The notes under the pieces are model-generated. The model saw only the letters and a list, made by a program, of their open reading frames with translations, searched no databases and was not told the DNA's origin. This document shows, in pieces, positions 21,755 through 32,725 of a stretch of DNA of 64,000 nucleotides. The position numbers and the translations under genes were made by a program. Each line of letters opens with the position of its first letter. Position 1 is the stretch's first letter. Origin of the DNA: Taudactylus pleione (Eukaryota; Chordata; Amphibia; Anura; Myobatrachidae). The stretch spans positions 5,606,001 through 5,670,000 of the forward strand of contig JAUIMM010000534.1 in NCBI GenBank assembly GCA_031769625.1, read 5' to 3'.

Positions 21755-21949
21755 ACTCCAGTCCTCAAGTTTCACCAACAGGTCATGTTTTGTAGATTTC
21801 TTTATTCATGCACAGGTGAGTTAATCTATTTTGCTGGCTCAGTAATTATGCCACCTGCTTCCACAGCCAGAAATCCTTAAAACATAACCTGGTGGGAAAA
21901 CTTGAGGGTTGAGGTTGAAAACCACTGGTATAGAGAGAAGTCGGCAGAC

Positions 21950-23478
21950 ATTTATACCCCTTTTCCACCTAAATTCCGTCTCTGACCCGGAGTTGGAACA
22001 AAGGGCCTGATTCAGACCCACTCGCGAGCGGCTGTCCGCTCGCAAGTGGGTCGATGTTCTGCACTGAGCATGCGCACGACGGAGGGAGCTCCGTTGTGCG
22101 CATGCGCCAGACGCGACGAGCGAAGGATTTTCCTTCGCTCGTAGTGTCTCTTCAAAGGGGGCGTGCTGTCGATGTTGACTGACAGCACGCCCCCTTTGGT
22201 GGGCGTGCCGGGGGCGTGGCTCCCTGACGGGGGCGTTCCCACGGGAACACCTTCCGTCAGAAGCCGGCCCACTGACATCACTAGTGATGTCAGTGGGAGT
22301 GATTTTGGCTCTGATAGAGCCAAAATCACTCCGAGCCTTGTGGTTGAAAAACTCAACCACAGGCTTTTGGCCCTCATTCAGAGCCGTACGCTCTGAGCAG
22401 AGCGCACGCTCTGAATGAGGGCCGGACGCTCCATTTTCATGGAGCGTCCTCCTGGACGCTCGTATAGCTGTGGGTCACCACCCACAGGCTATACGAGCGT
22501 GCATTGTGATGGCCGCGATGGTCGAGACCATCGCGACCATCGAAATTGCGAGTCGGAGCCTGCGGTTGAGGTTTTCAACCGCAAGCTCCGGAGTGATTTT
22601 GGCTCTATCAGAGCCAAAATCACTCCCACTGACATCACTAGTGATGTCAGTGGGCCGGCTTCTGACGGGAGGCGTTCTCGTGGGAACGCCCCCGTCAGGG
22701 AGGCACGCCCCCAGCACGCCCACCAAAGGGGGCGTGCTGTCAATCAACATTGACAGCACGCCCCCTTTGATCGGACACAACGAGCGAAGGACTTTCCTTC
22801 GCTCGACGCGTCTGGCGCATGCGCACGACGGAGCTCCCTCCGTCGTGCGCATGCTCAGTCCATAACATCGACCTACTTGCGAGCGGACAGCCGCTCGCGA
22901 GTGGGTCTGAATCAGGCCCTTTGTACGCAGTTTCGATGGTCGCGATGGTCTCGACCATCGCGGCCAACAAACTGCACGCTCGTATAGGCTGTGGGTGGTG
23001 ACGGCCCGTCATTCAGAGCGTTATGGAGGACGGCCCTCATTCAGAGCGTGCGCTCTGCTCAGAGCGTACGGCTCTGAATGAGGGCCAAAGTTCCTATCCG
23101 GATCAGACCCGGAATTTTGCCGGCGCCGACTCGGGATATTCCCGAGTCAGCGCCGCTCACACCGCAGTCGGGTCTGCATAGACCCGGCTTTTGCGGAGTG
23201 AAAGTGGACGCTTGGAGATGACGTAATCTCCAAGCGCCACTGAAGCCGGACCAATCAGCCGGCTAGCAGCGCACTCTAGGTCATCGTGACCCGGAGTGCG
23301 CTGTTCTCATAGCAGGGTTTAACGGGCTACGCCCGTGTTAAACCCTGCTAGTTACCTGGGTTGGATTGCCGGGTCACTCGACCCGGCGATCCAACCCTCT
23401 GCCCTTTTACACCAGGGAGCTGCCCGGGTTAACCCTTCAAAAACCCGGGTTTTAGCTCCGGTGTAAAAGGGGTATAAA
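21950..23478. mobile_element. MITE with TTTATACCCCTTTT ends, split by the inverted dimer
   Basis: The left end TTTATACCCCTTTTCCACC pairs with GTGTAAAAGGGGTATAAA at the right. Internal pairs near the right end include GACTCGGGATATTCCCGAGTC, CTTGGAGATGACGTAATCTCCAAG and AGCAGGGTTTAACGGG/CCCGTGTTAAACCCTGCT. It is itself another chain of hairpins with unrelated sequence. Confidence 0.7.
22003..23086. mobile_element. Hairpin-string foldback element, copy 5: inverted dimer, TSD AAA
   Basis: It starts GGGCCTGATTCAGACCC and ends GCTCTGAATGAGGGCC, flanked by AAA at 22000-22002 and 23087-23089. The first unit (about 22003-22430) is in minus orientation. The second (about 22431-22917) is in plus orientation and ends GGGTCTGAATCAGGCCC. 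A partial third unit in minus orientation follows to 23086. The left unit lacks the GATGGTCGCGATGGTC and TAGCTGTGGG hairpins that the right unit keeps. It is inserted into the element 21950-23478. Confidence 0.8.
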
Positions 23479-23725
23479 ACATTTCTTCTTTCCATTCCAT
23501 TCCTTTCAACTGAATGATTTTTTTTTTTTGTTAACTGAATGATTTTATCAGTTGTCTTTGTTTTTTATTGGTTAAAAATGTGATCAGTAAATGCAGAAAT
23601 GATGCTTGTTAAACTATTAGTGCCAGACAGTTTGGGGCATCCTGGGGGGGAAACACTGCAAGTAATATGAGAGAAAACAAAAGACAGATTTCTAGATGTC
23701 CTTGAACCAGAGTTGTAGCTAGCGT

Positions 23726-24091
23726 TAGGGATGGCCATCAACCATCAATAATTCACAATCATCGATGGTTTATGACCAATGTCAAATGCTTTTGCCATCG
23801 ATGAGGGAGAACCAGATGGTTCCCCCTCCATCGATGTCTAAGCATAATGGAATTTTTTTTTTTCATTTTTACAAGGTGCCAGGACATGGAGAATAGCTCC
23901 CTGGCACCCGCGAAGCCCCGCCCTAGGTTGTGATTGGCCCATGGGCCAGTCAGTCAAAAAAACAGGGATGACTATCGGTTGGTGAAACCATTGATGGTCA
24001 TCCATTGCATAGCTGGTAGCCACCGATGGCTATTTGCTGTTTTGCCATCGATGGTAACCATCGATGGTTACTACACCAATGGGCATCCCTA
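23726..24091. mobile_element. Non-autonomous hAT element with TAGGGATG ends
   Basis: Ends TAGGGATGGCCATC and TGGGCATCCCTA are inverted repeats. Flanks GCTAGCGT (23718-23725) and GTTAGAGT (24092-24099) match at 6 of 8 positions, as in an aged 8-bp duplication. The interior repeats CATCGATGG palindromes many times. The termini resemble those of the intact hAT element at 45565. Confidence 0.7.
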
Positions 24092-24511
24092 GTTAGAGTG
24101 GAAGAGGGTTTACAAACTATTCTTATATCAGTACTCCAGGGCTGGCTTAATATTTGTTTTGGTGGAGCTGCAGCTTCAGCCTGCCCATCAAAATAGGCCC
24201 ACAGGCTCACTAGTGGCTGTGCTGCTCCAGTAAGGATTTTTTTCCTGCTACAGCAGTGTTCATCTTAGGCCCCAGCCCCTGGCTGCTGGCTCTGCCCCCT
24301 ACAAAAATGGGCCGCAACCCCCCTCCCCCATACAGGATCATCTGCACCTGTCACTGGCTGCCAGATCATGAGGAAGTTAGGACAGTTGGGCCCATCTCAC
24401 ATCAAGGACCCCCTCTCAGGCTCCCCGCCTGTTAAGCTTCACTTCTCAGCTCTGCCTCTACATCTGCCCCACCCCCCAGCTCTTCTCTCCTACTCCCATT
24501 AGCCGGGCATA

Positions 24512-25293
24512 GGGGCATATTCAATAAGCGCGAGGTTTAGCGAGGAAAAAACCTTGCGCCAATTAAGGAATACCGCGGGAATGTGCGCTCCCGATACCCG
24601 CGGAATTCAAGTAAAAAGTTAGTGGTCGCGGGGTTTTCAGCTCTGAAAACTCAGCGCCGCGTAAAAAATTTTTTTAAAACATTCTTCACTCAGCTGTCCG
24701 GGGGTCTCCGGTGGTCTCCATGGCTCCTGGTGGCCTCTCTATCTTCTCACTAGAGAGGGGGTTTCTGGGAGTCCCGGGGGCTGCTGGTAGGTACCAGGGG
24801 CTAGTGGGAGGGGCAAGGGCTGCTTGGAGATGTAGTTCTTCCAGCGCCCATTCCAGGGGGCCACACATGCATCGGGGGTCTCACACACACACACATGCAC
24901 ACACACAGTCACTCATACACACTTACAAACACCACACACACTGACATACTCACCCTGCTGCAGAAGAGCCGGTTCCCGACGCTGGATGCATAAGACAGCA
25001 TTGCAGAAGGTAAGTAATTAAGGACTAATTAAGCTAATTGGAAACTTCCAATTGCTTAAATAGTCCTAAGGGGGGGTGCCGCCATGGTGCCAGAGCAAGT
25101 TCTGCTGATTTTTCCTAAATATAACGATTTTAGGAAAAATCACGCTTGCTCTGGAGGTGCGTGAAAAAAAAGCTCCAGGCTCACAAATTTAAAAAAAAAC
25201 GCACTTAATTGAATTGCAAAAAATTCGCACCTGCAGGAAAAACCTCGCTGGTGTGGGTTTTTAGCTATTCACGCACCCAATTGAATATGCCCC
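24512..25293. mobile_element. MITE with GGGGCATATTCAAT ends, TSD ATA
   Basis: It starts GGGGCATATTCAATAAGCGC and ends CAATTGAATATGCCCC, flanked by ATA at 24509-24511 and 25294-25296. The 3-bp duplication is of PIF/Harbinger length. The interior carries a CA-rich microsatellite at about 24882-24945 and an AAATCGTTATATTT-type palindrome near 25115. Non-coding. Confidence 0.75.
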
Positions 25294-25663
25294 ATAGTGT
25301 ACATGCAGTGCATAGATGGAGACAGCACAGCAATGCAAATGCAGAGAGAGAGACAGCACTGCCATGCACACACTGCACAGAGGTACCTCAGCCCTTCTCT
25401 CCTATGAAGTCTGTCCCACTGTCATCTTTACCATTCCTGCTTTTGCCCCCTCCCCATATCTGTTGCTCTGCTCTTTACCATCTTCCTCTGCCACACTCAC
25501 TTCTGTGCCTCTGACCACTCTGTCTGTGCCTCTGCTCTTTCTCCATATCTGGCTCTGCCCCCACCCCCCTTCATATCTGTCTTTCTGTCCCCTATCTATC
25601 TATATATATTCAGTGATCACAAAATACACAGTATAGCGCGTTTTTACATGCTATAGGCCAGGG

Positions 25664-25835
25664 TCGTTTCTACAGAGGAGGGGGCCCATGTGCAGTCTCC
25701 GACACGGGCTCCCTCCTCTCCCTCCGGTGGCCGGCAGCGCACTAAACTGTGCCCGTAGTCTATAGCGCATGCGCAATTCACCAGGAAAATGTCAGCGGCA
25801 GCCATTTTCCCTGTACTGCACATGCGCAAACTGAA
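25664..25835. mobile_element. Truncated hAT derivative (copy of the 55662 family)
   Basis: The sequence from CAGGGTCGTTTCTACAGAGG through CCGGTGGCCGGCAGC to TGCGCATGCGCAA and GGCAGCCATTTTCC is the same series of motifs as in 55662-55986. The right end is missing. Confidence 0.6.
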
Positions 25836-26299
25836 ATTATGTATGTTTTAGATTCTTATTGGGAAACCGTCCATTGTGGTTTTATTTAATGCTTCATTTA
25901 CTGTATAATACTTTTACACAAGAGAAAGTTATATTCCTGTTCAGTAATGTATTACACAGCACAGATTTCTGTCTCATTTACTGTGACTATGCTGGCCGCT
26001 ATGTAACGGAAGTATCTGTACTTCTAATATTATGATATATTGCCAATAATACTTTGTTGCTTCTCATTATATCAACTTAAGAGCATTATTTTGCTAAAAC
26101 ACATTGTTGTTGCTTCTTACTAAGCACAAAATGGTGCTTAATTTATATATTTTATTCCTGTATATCTACATGTTGGTATATAAATATCCATATATCTTAA
26201 CAAGTTTATTAAAAGTTAAGTTTTAATAAGATAATACATACAATGAGTGGCCCCAAACAAAGAGAGTCCTTTTCTTCCCCTGTTTCTTAACAATATTTG

Positions 26300-26760
26300 A
26301 TGAATCAGGTCAATCCTCAGCCACCTCCATGGACCTCTTATGTATTTGTCAGGGCTCTTGCTCTGTCAGGCAATATGTGTTTCGGTTCCAGATCATTGCT
26401 GCAGAGCTTGAATGGAACGATGAAGTACTTAAAGCAGCTTTTTGGAATGGCCTGTCTGAAAGGCTTAAGGATGAACTGGCCGCTCGTGGTCCGTCTGGAT
26501 CTTTACAAGAACTTATTTCTCTTTGTATTAAAATTGACTTACGTCTGCAAGAAAGAGACACACAGGTTCAGGAATGAACGTTTCAAACCTTGTGGTTCTA
26601 CTAATACTCATTCTTCTTCTTCTCCCCTAGTGGACTAACCTATGCAAGTCAACCACTCACGTTTTTATCCCGAGGAGCGTTCAAATCATCAGCAAGAAAA
26701 ACTCTGTCTCTATTGTGCTGGACCAAAAAATTTAATTGGATCAGGTCCTATATGTCTGGG
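26300..26760 (+). pseudogene. gypsy gag remnant with degenerate zinc knuckle
   Basis: The frame from about 26329 contains the capsid-like stretch A-A-F-W-N-G-L-S-E-R-L-K-D-E-L, typical of Ty3/gypsy gag in vertebrates. It stops at 26577. Downstream, C-L-Y-C-A-G-P at about 26705 starts a CCHC knuckle that lacks its histidine spacing. The frame changes at least once (near 26560). Confidence 0.75.
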
Positions 26761-26849
26761 AAACTCCAAACCCTGACCTGCTCTGGGGAGAACAGGTTAG
26801 GGGTTTCAGCTCACTCCCCAAAGTCTGACTGCTTATTAAATGTGACTCT

Positions 26850-27240
26850 GACCACTTCTGCAGCTGCTGGAAGTTTCATAGCTCTATAACTTGTTCGAGA
26901 AACTTCCATTCTTCTGAAAATTCTCTCTAAAATACTATTTCTTACAGCTGTAGATGAAAGTTGCATCCAAGGAGGACTTGTCACTCATACTACCATTGAC
27001 CATGCAAGTCAGAGCACTACATGTTGAACAAAATAACTTTCTTGTCATTCCCAAAGTTACACTTCAACTGGTCCTGGGCCTTCCATGGCTTCAACTTCAT
27101 AATTCCCAGTTTGATTGGCCCACATCTCATCTCAAGTCTTGGGGTGATTCTTGTTTACAGTCTTGTCTGTCTCATGTCCTTCCGGTGCGATTGACCCAGT
27201 CTGGTGGGTCTGTAGTACTTCCTGATGTTTATAATTAATT
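26850..27240 (+). pseudogene. gypsy protease remnant
   Basis: An A-A-A-G-S-F-I-like stretch at about 26860 stands where the D-S-G-A active-site loop is expected, but the aspartate-serine part is not intact. The later G-L-P-W-L motif (about 27090) before W-G-D-S-C is typical of the protease-RT linker in this group. Stops interrupt the frame. Confidence 0.65.
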
Positions 27241-27359
27241 CTATGATGTTTTTTGTGAACGTGCTGCTGATACTTTGCTGCCTCATAGAGATGGGATTGT
27301 GCCATTGAACTGATCCCTGGAAGATCTCCACCTAGCGGTCGAACATATTCGTTATCAGT

Positions 27360-27990
27360 GCCAGAGACTGCTGCCATGTCTAAATACATTTAGGAAAATT
27401 TACAAAAAGGATTCATTAGACCTTCCTCATCACCTGCAGAGACAGGATTTTTCTTTGTAAAGCAGAAAGATGGGGGTCTTCACCCATGTATAGACTACCA
27501 GGGTCTCAATGACCTAACCATCAAAAATCGGTATCCTTTACCTCTCATTACAGAACTTTTCGACAAGGGAAAAGGAGCTGTTGTTTTCACAAAGCTTAAT
27601 TTGAGAGGAGCATATAACGTGAGTAGAATAAAAGAAGGTGATGAGTGGAAAAAGGCTATTAATACCTGGGATGGCCATTCCGAATATTTAGTTATGCAGT
27701 TTGGGCTTTGTAACGCCCCTGCAGTGTTCCAACACTTTGTAAATGACATTTTTTGAGATATCCTGTATATCTATCTGTTTGTCTATTTAGTCGACATTCT
27801 TATAGTCTCTCGAGATCTACAGTCCCATCGGCAACATGTAAAGGAAGTTCTGCAGTGTCCTCATACCAACCACCTTTATGGTAAACTATCCAAGTGTATT
27901 TTTGAAGTGCCATTTCTTGGTTACAATATCTCTGGGAATAAATTACAGATGGATCCAGAAAACTTAAGTGCCACCCAGGATTGGCCTTAA
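27360..27990 (+). pseudogene. gypsy reverse transcriptase remnant
   Basis: Recognisable blocks are [11 protein letters not shown] and C-I-D-Y-Q-G-L-N, then [11 protein letters not shown], then [12 protein letters not shown]. In the catalytic box the expected Y-x-D-D reads L-V-D, so one aspartate is lost. The D of F-x-K-L-D-L is N. There are in-frame stops near 27391 and 27757. Confidence 0.85.
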
Positions 27991-28059
27991 CCATCCACTT
28001 TAAAAATCTAGCGATTTTTGGGATTCGCAAACTATTACAGAAAGTTTATTTAAAAAATT

Positions 28060-28400
28060 CTGCTGTTGTAGCACCAATCACAGCCCTAACAAAGAAGGGT
28101 GCCAACCCCACACACTGGGCTTCTGATGCCATCTCTGCTTTTCATGAATTAAAACAAGCTTTCACTCCCGCCCCAATCCTCAGACAACCTGACTTGGAGA
28201 AACCATTCTTTCTAAAATTTGATGGCTTATCTGTGGGTGTGGGTGCTGTTTTATCTCAGATCATGGAAGACGACAAACTACATCCCTGTGGATTTTTCTC
28301 TTGAAGATTCTCTCCTGCCGAGTAAAATTATGCAATTGGTGACCAGGAGCTTTTAGCAATCAAGTTAGCTCTAGAAGAATGGTGATACCTCCGGCAATCT
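28060..28400 (+). pseudogene. gypsy RNase H remnant
   Basis: K-F-D-G-L-S-V-G-V-G-A-V-L-S-Q (about 28215-28260) corresponds to the D-A-S-x-x-G-x-G-A-V-L-S-Q motif of gypsy RNase H. It keeps the aspartate but has altered following residues. The frame breaks near 28302. Confidence 0.8.
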
Positions 28401-28609
28401 AGTTGCACATTATTCTTCTCAAGGTCAACTACAAAATTACTTTCCGCCATGCACACAATTGGAAGACAGATGCCTTATCCTGCACCTGGTCTACTGAGGA
28501 AGAGGTCACCAATCAAGAATCTCATCTTATGCTTAATCCTCTTTCTTTCGCTAATATGCATTTGGCTTATTACCACCTAGAAAAATGTTCATGTAGTGAG
28601 AAGTTTGCC

Positions 28610-29160
28610 AAAAATTATTAACTTGGGCTCACGACTCCTTGTTTGCTGGACATGCTGGAATTCAGAAAACTTTGGAGTTTCTTTCTCGTTCCTATTGGTG
28701 GTACTCTATGAAACATGATATTCGTGACTTCATCGATTCTTGTACTAAATGTGCTCAGCATAAGCATCCACATTAAAAACCTTGTGGTCTTCTTCAGCTC
28801 TTGTCCATACCCAAGCAAACATGGACCCACATGTCAATGGACTTTATCACAGATCTACCTGTTTCCAAAGGATGCTATATAGTCTGGGTGGTAGTGGATT
28901 GCTTTTCAAAAATGGCTTATTTCATACCCGTCTGGCGTTAATCTTCATATGTGAAATCTTTCAACATCATGGCCTCCCAAAGGAAATAATTTCAGATAGA
29001 GGTGTGCAGTTTGTGGTCAGATTTTGTAGAGCACTATGTTCCGCTATTGAAATCAAATAAAATTTTCTTCTTCTTATCATCCTCAAAATAATGGACAAAC
29101 TGAAAGAATAAACCAAGATTTGGAAACTTTTATTCGTTTGTATCTGACCTCCTCCAAGTA
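28610..29160 (+). pseudogene. gypsy integrase remnant
   Basis: An HHCC-type zinc region is visible (G-H-A-G-I-Q-K-T then C-T-K-C-A-Q-H-K at about 28741-28765), followed by M-D-F-I-T-D-L-P, V-V-V-D-C-F-S-K-M, then H-G-L-P-K-E-I-I-S-D-R-G and N-G-Q-T-E-R. Stop codons (for example at about 28774) and frameshifts split it. Confidence 0.85.
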
Positions 29161-29599
29161 CAATTGGGTAGATCTACTGCCTTGAGCGTAATTTGCTGAC
29201 AACTCCAGTAATCATACAGCTACCAATTCTACTCCATTTTACAGTCTTCGCCTCCCATCCTGGTGTTCCGGAATTCAAGCATTGCCTTCTGTAGATGTCC
29301 CAGCAGCTGCTAATAATAATAATAATAATATCTAAAATCTGGGCAATATACATACGTCTCTCGAAAAAGTATCTGCCAACTACAAGAAGTTTGCTGCTCA
29401 GAAACGTCTAGCCATTCCTGCCTTAAAATCAGGAGACCGTGTTTGGCTTTAGACTCAGATAATTCAACTCAGAGTTCCTAGCATGAAATTTGCTCCTCTT
29501 TACATTGGCCTTTTACTATTTCTCGTGTATTGAATCCTGTCGCCTACAAGTTGGTGTTACCGTTACATCTATGAATAACCAATTCCTTTCACTTATCTC

Positions 29600-29697
29600 T
29601 GCTATGACCAATATCTCATTGACTGGAAGGGTTATGGTCCAGGGGAAAGAAATTGGATTGATGCCACGGATGTTCACGCTCCTCAGTTAGTAAAATG
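29600..29697 (+). pseudogene. Chromodomain-like C-terminal remnant
   Basis: One frame reads [14 protein letters not shown], the core of a chromodomain as found at the end of chromovirus polyproteins, and then H-A-P-Q-L before a stop. It places the element in the chromodomain-bearing branch of Ty3/gypsy. Confidence 0.7.
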
Positions 29698-29762
29698 AAT
29701 CCACCAGAAGAATCCATCCAAACTCAAAGGTTGTCCAGAGTACATCCTTGAGAGAGGTGGTA

Positions 29763-30095
29763 CTGTAAAGATCCAAACTGTGCTGCTCTGTCTTGGTGGG
29801 GGTCCTGACCTGGGGTCTCACAGAGAATGCTGTTGGCAGGTCCTCAGGGTGGTCTCAGGGGTCCAGAGCTCCGGCGGTGTTCCCGCCAGATGCGGACACT
29901 GAGCATGGTCATTCCAGCTCCTGTCTGACTTGGTGTGTCACTCCAGGGTTCTTTCCATGTTGGTGGTTCCAGGGGGCTCGGAGTTCCATCAGCGTTTCGC
30001 CAGCTCCGTACACTGGATGCCGCCATATTGTTCCTGATCAGCTGACCACTCTGATATATGAATATATGATATTTGGGAATAAAGAGTTGCCTCAA
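29763..30095 (+). repeat. Probable 3' LTR (partial) of the gypsy element
   Basis: It follows the purine-rich GAGAGAGGTGGTAC and starts TGTAAAGATCC. An AATAAAG polyadenylation-like word is at about 30077-30083, shortly before the MITE insertion at 30099. The true 3' boundary and a matching 5' LTR were not found. Confidence 0.5.
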
Positions 30096-30098
30096 TAA

Positions 30099-30596
30099 GG
30101 GGTCTATTCATCATCAGGGGCTGTATCCATCTTGCCGCGGGGGATACTTATCACCGGAGTAATTCATCATTGCTCCGGTACGGGGACAGCTGCTCAGTAA
30201 AACAGCTGTCCCCGTAGTCAGTAAAACTGCTACAGAAGTAGCAGCGTTACTTACCCGTCTATGTCACTGGCCTCTGCGCATGTGTGACTTGAGGTCATGC
30301 ATGCGCAAAGCCGCCGGGAAGGCAATGAGGAGGCGGCTGAGGAATCTGCTCGGATACCTCTTCGCATCCCTGGAACTCCTTCCCTAAGGAAGGAGCGGGA
30401 CTAAGAGAACAAGTGCCATTTGAAGATTGCATTTACTCTCGCAGGCAAACTCTGAAAACTTTACGTTTTCGGAGTTTGCTGAATATCAGGTAGTCCTATC
30501 AGACCTCTGACGATTAATGGCCCATTACTTTAAATATGCTGAAACTAGCGTTTCCGCATGTGTAGCAGGCCATTTTAATGTTGATGAATATGCCCC
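30099..30596. mobile_element. Hairpin-rich MITE with GGGGTCTATTCATCA ends, TSD TAA
   Basis: It starts GGGGTCTATTCATCATCAGG and ends TTGATGAATATGCCCC, flanked by TAA at 30096-30098 and 30597-30599, as for PIF/Harbinger elements. Inside are consecutive hairpins: GGGGACAGCTG/CAGCTGTCCCC, GCTACAGAAGTAGC, ACTCCTTCCCTAAGGAAGGAG and CAAACTCTGAAAACTTTACG-TTTTCGGAGTTTG. Non-coding. Confidence 0.75.
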
Positions 30597-31125
30597 TAAG
30601 ATACATATAAAGCAAGCTAACCAACTTGAACAGTGAACAACTTGAACAGTGTATAAGAAAGCGCTAATGATAGAAACCTATGTAACTCCCTAATTGTACT
30701 GTGGGCCTACAATCAGGTTTGGTATATTATTATTATGTTGACATTCATCACGTCAACATGGTTGTTACTGTATGTCAACATTAAACATGTCGATATGTTT
30801 ATAATGTTGGAATTCACCATGTCGATGCTGATGAAATGTTGACATCCTAATGGTTCCACAGGCCAGTCCAAATTCCCCACATGCCTCCACATGCTACTGT
30901 ACTCAGACCTCCCAACATGCCACTCAGACTTGCCTACACATGCCACTCACACCACCCAAAATACCACTCAGACCAGCGCATATGCCACCACAAACCACTC
31001 AGGCCACCACATGCAACCACATGGCATTGTTGTGGCACATGCTATAACAAATGCTACTCTGACATCCCCACATGCCTCCACATTATCTCCAATAACTCTC
31101 TACTAAAATAAACTAATATATAGAG

Positions 31126-31464
31126 TAGAGATGTGCGTCGACCCTCCTGTTTTGGTTTTGGATCCAGATCAATTTTTGTGTTTTGGTTTTGCAAACCACC
31201 CTGACGTGTTTTGGTTTTGGATCTATATTTTTCCCCAAAAAAAAAGAAAATAAACAGCTAAAATTATGTCATTTTGACCTGTTTCACATGCAAACCCGAG
31301 TTCGATTTTTTTCAAAGTCAATTTCTGAACCACGGGAAGATCTTAACCAGGACACGGTTCAACTCAGTACCCCAGAAATTATTCCAAACTCGGACTAGAT
31401 TCAACTTGGAACCCCTAAATTTGGTTGTTGTCAGTTCTCTGGGAACCAGACCCGCACATCTCTA
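31126..31464. mobile_element. Non-autonomous hAT-like element with TAGAGATGTGCG ends
   Basis: Ends TAGAGATGTGCG and CGCACATCTCTA are perfect inverted repeats. TATATAGA occurs at 31117-31124 and 31465-31472, an 8-bp duplication if one extra G is allowed at the left junction. Subterminal GTTTTGGTTTTGGATC repeats and an AACAGCTAAAAT block are shared with the left end of the intact hAT element (45565-45740). There is no transposase. Confidence 0.75.
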
Positions 31465-31477
31465 TATATAGAAATAT

Positions 31478-32014
31478 GGGCCTGATTCAGACCCGGTCGC
31501 AAGCGCTTGAGCACTCGCAACCGGGTCGATGGTGGCCCACAGCGCATGCACACGACGGAGCCGGCTCCGTCGTGCGCATGTGCGAGACCCGGCTAGCGAC
31601 GGGTACTCCGTCGCTCTGGGTCTCGCACCAAAGGGGGCGAGCTGTTTATGTTGAGTGACAGCTCGCCCCCTTTGGTGGGCGAGCCGGGGGGTGGCTGCCC
31701 AAACGGAGGAGTTCCCATGAGAACGCCTGCTGTTTGGGGGCGGCGCCACTGACATCACAAGTGATGTCAGTGTAGAGCTTCCGACACTTTTTGAGCCGAA
31801 AGCTCTCTGGGGCTTGCGATGAATGAGACCCTACCACAAGGGTCTCGTCGCAAGCCCGATGGTTGCGATGGTCTTGACCATCATCATGGCCGCTCGCTAT
31901 AGCTGTGGGTGGTTACCCACAGCTAGGCGAGCGGAGGCCGCTCCAAAAAAAAAAAAGCCTGGCACTGATTCAGAGCGAGCGCTCTGTCAGAGCGACCGGC
32001 TCTGAATCAGGCCC
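31478..32014 (-). mobile_element. Hairpin-string foldback element, copy 6, TSD TAT
   Basis: It starts GGGCCTGATTCAGACCC and ends GGCTCTGAATCAGGCCC, with TAT at 31475-31477 and 32015-32017. The module order is that of the 37046 copy read on the minus strand. Some modules differ: AGAGCTTCCGACAC replaces the TGATTTTGGCTC hairpin. Confidence 0.85.
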
Positions 32015-32017
32015 TAT

Positions 32018-32500
32018 GTACACAGTTGACCCTTGCCTTCTATGAGCTCTATGAGGATCATGTAGGTGCTGGGGCCATGCTTGAGAAATCGGAGGAAGGG
32101 ATTGGTATGGGGGGAGGCTGTTGTGTGAGCCTTGTTTGCCTGAAGCCCTACAGACCTGACTGCCAAATGTACAGATCATTCACTTAACCTGTGGTGTTTT
32201 GCCCCACATAGTGACCTGTGCCAACGACGGCTGTGTAAGGCTGATAGCAAACGGACTGTGCACCCAACCCTCTCTGAGCGGGATGGAGAGCAGATGTGCT
32301 ATCCATTTGCTTGAAATGCCCGACAAGCCTTGCCCCACACCAGCACCCCTTATACACTGGTGCCAGGGCCCATGCTCTAATTGCCCCACTTCGTTATGTC
32401 ATTGCCTTACGCCTAACAACATTATTAAAAATACAAAGTCAATTATTGCAGTTATATTTTATAACAAAAATAACATGTAAATAATGTATGATACAGCTTA
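32018..32500. other. No gene recognised
   Basis: An open frame of 93 codons at 32199-32480 is cysteine-rich but matches no family that I know and lacks start or splice context. Probably repeat-derived. Confidence 0.35.
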
Positions 32501-32502
32501 AG

Positions 32503-32725
32503 CAGGTTGGGTACGGGATGCCGACAGTCAGAATACAGACAGAAGCATCCCAACAGAATTTTGTAAGTATTATAACCCTTACCCTAACTCTCCCCCTATC
32601 CCTAACCTACCCCTTCCCGCAGCCTAACCCTACCCTCATCCTAAGTCTCCTCTTGACCCTAATGCTTACCTCCGCAATCTGTCAGCATCCTGACTGTCAG
32701 GATGCCAAATACATCCCAGCCTAGA
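32503..32725. mobile_element. Telomere-like (CCTAA) MITE, compact copy
   Basis: It begins CAGGTTGGGTACGGGATGCC with GACAGTCAGAATACAGACAG. It then has CCCTTACCCTAACTCTCCCC-type words and ends CAGCATCCTGACTGTCAGGA TGCCAAATACATCCCAGCCT. Ends are inverted relatives of each other (GGGATGCCGACAGTCAG against CTGACTGTCAGGATGCC). Confidence 0.75.

Larger units (their letters stand above)
26290..30095 (+). mobile_element. Degenerate chromodomain Ty3/gypsy retrotransposon, 5' truncated
   Basis: A series of + strand coding remnants lies in gypsy order: gag (26300-26640), zinc knuckle (about 26700-26760), protease (26850-27240), reverse transcriptase (27360-27990), RNase H (28060-28400), integrase (28610-29160) and a chromodomain-like end (29600-29697). 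A purine-rich stretch GAGAGAGGTGG then leads to TGTAAAGATCC at about 29763, which may start the 3' LTR. No 5' LTR is visible. A MITE (30099) interrupts the LTR region. Stops and frameshifts occur in every segment, so the copy cannot be active. Confidence 0.85.
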
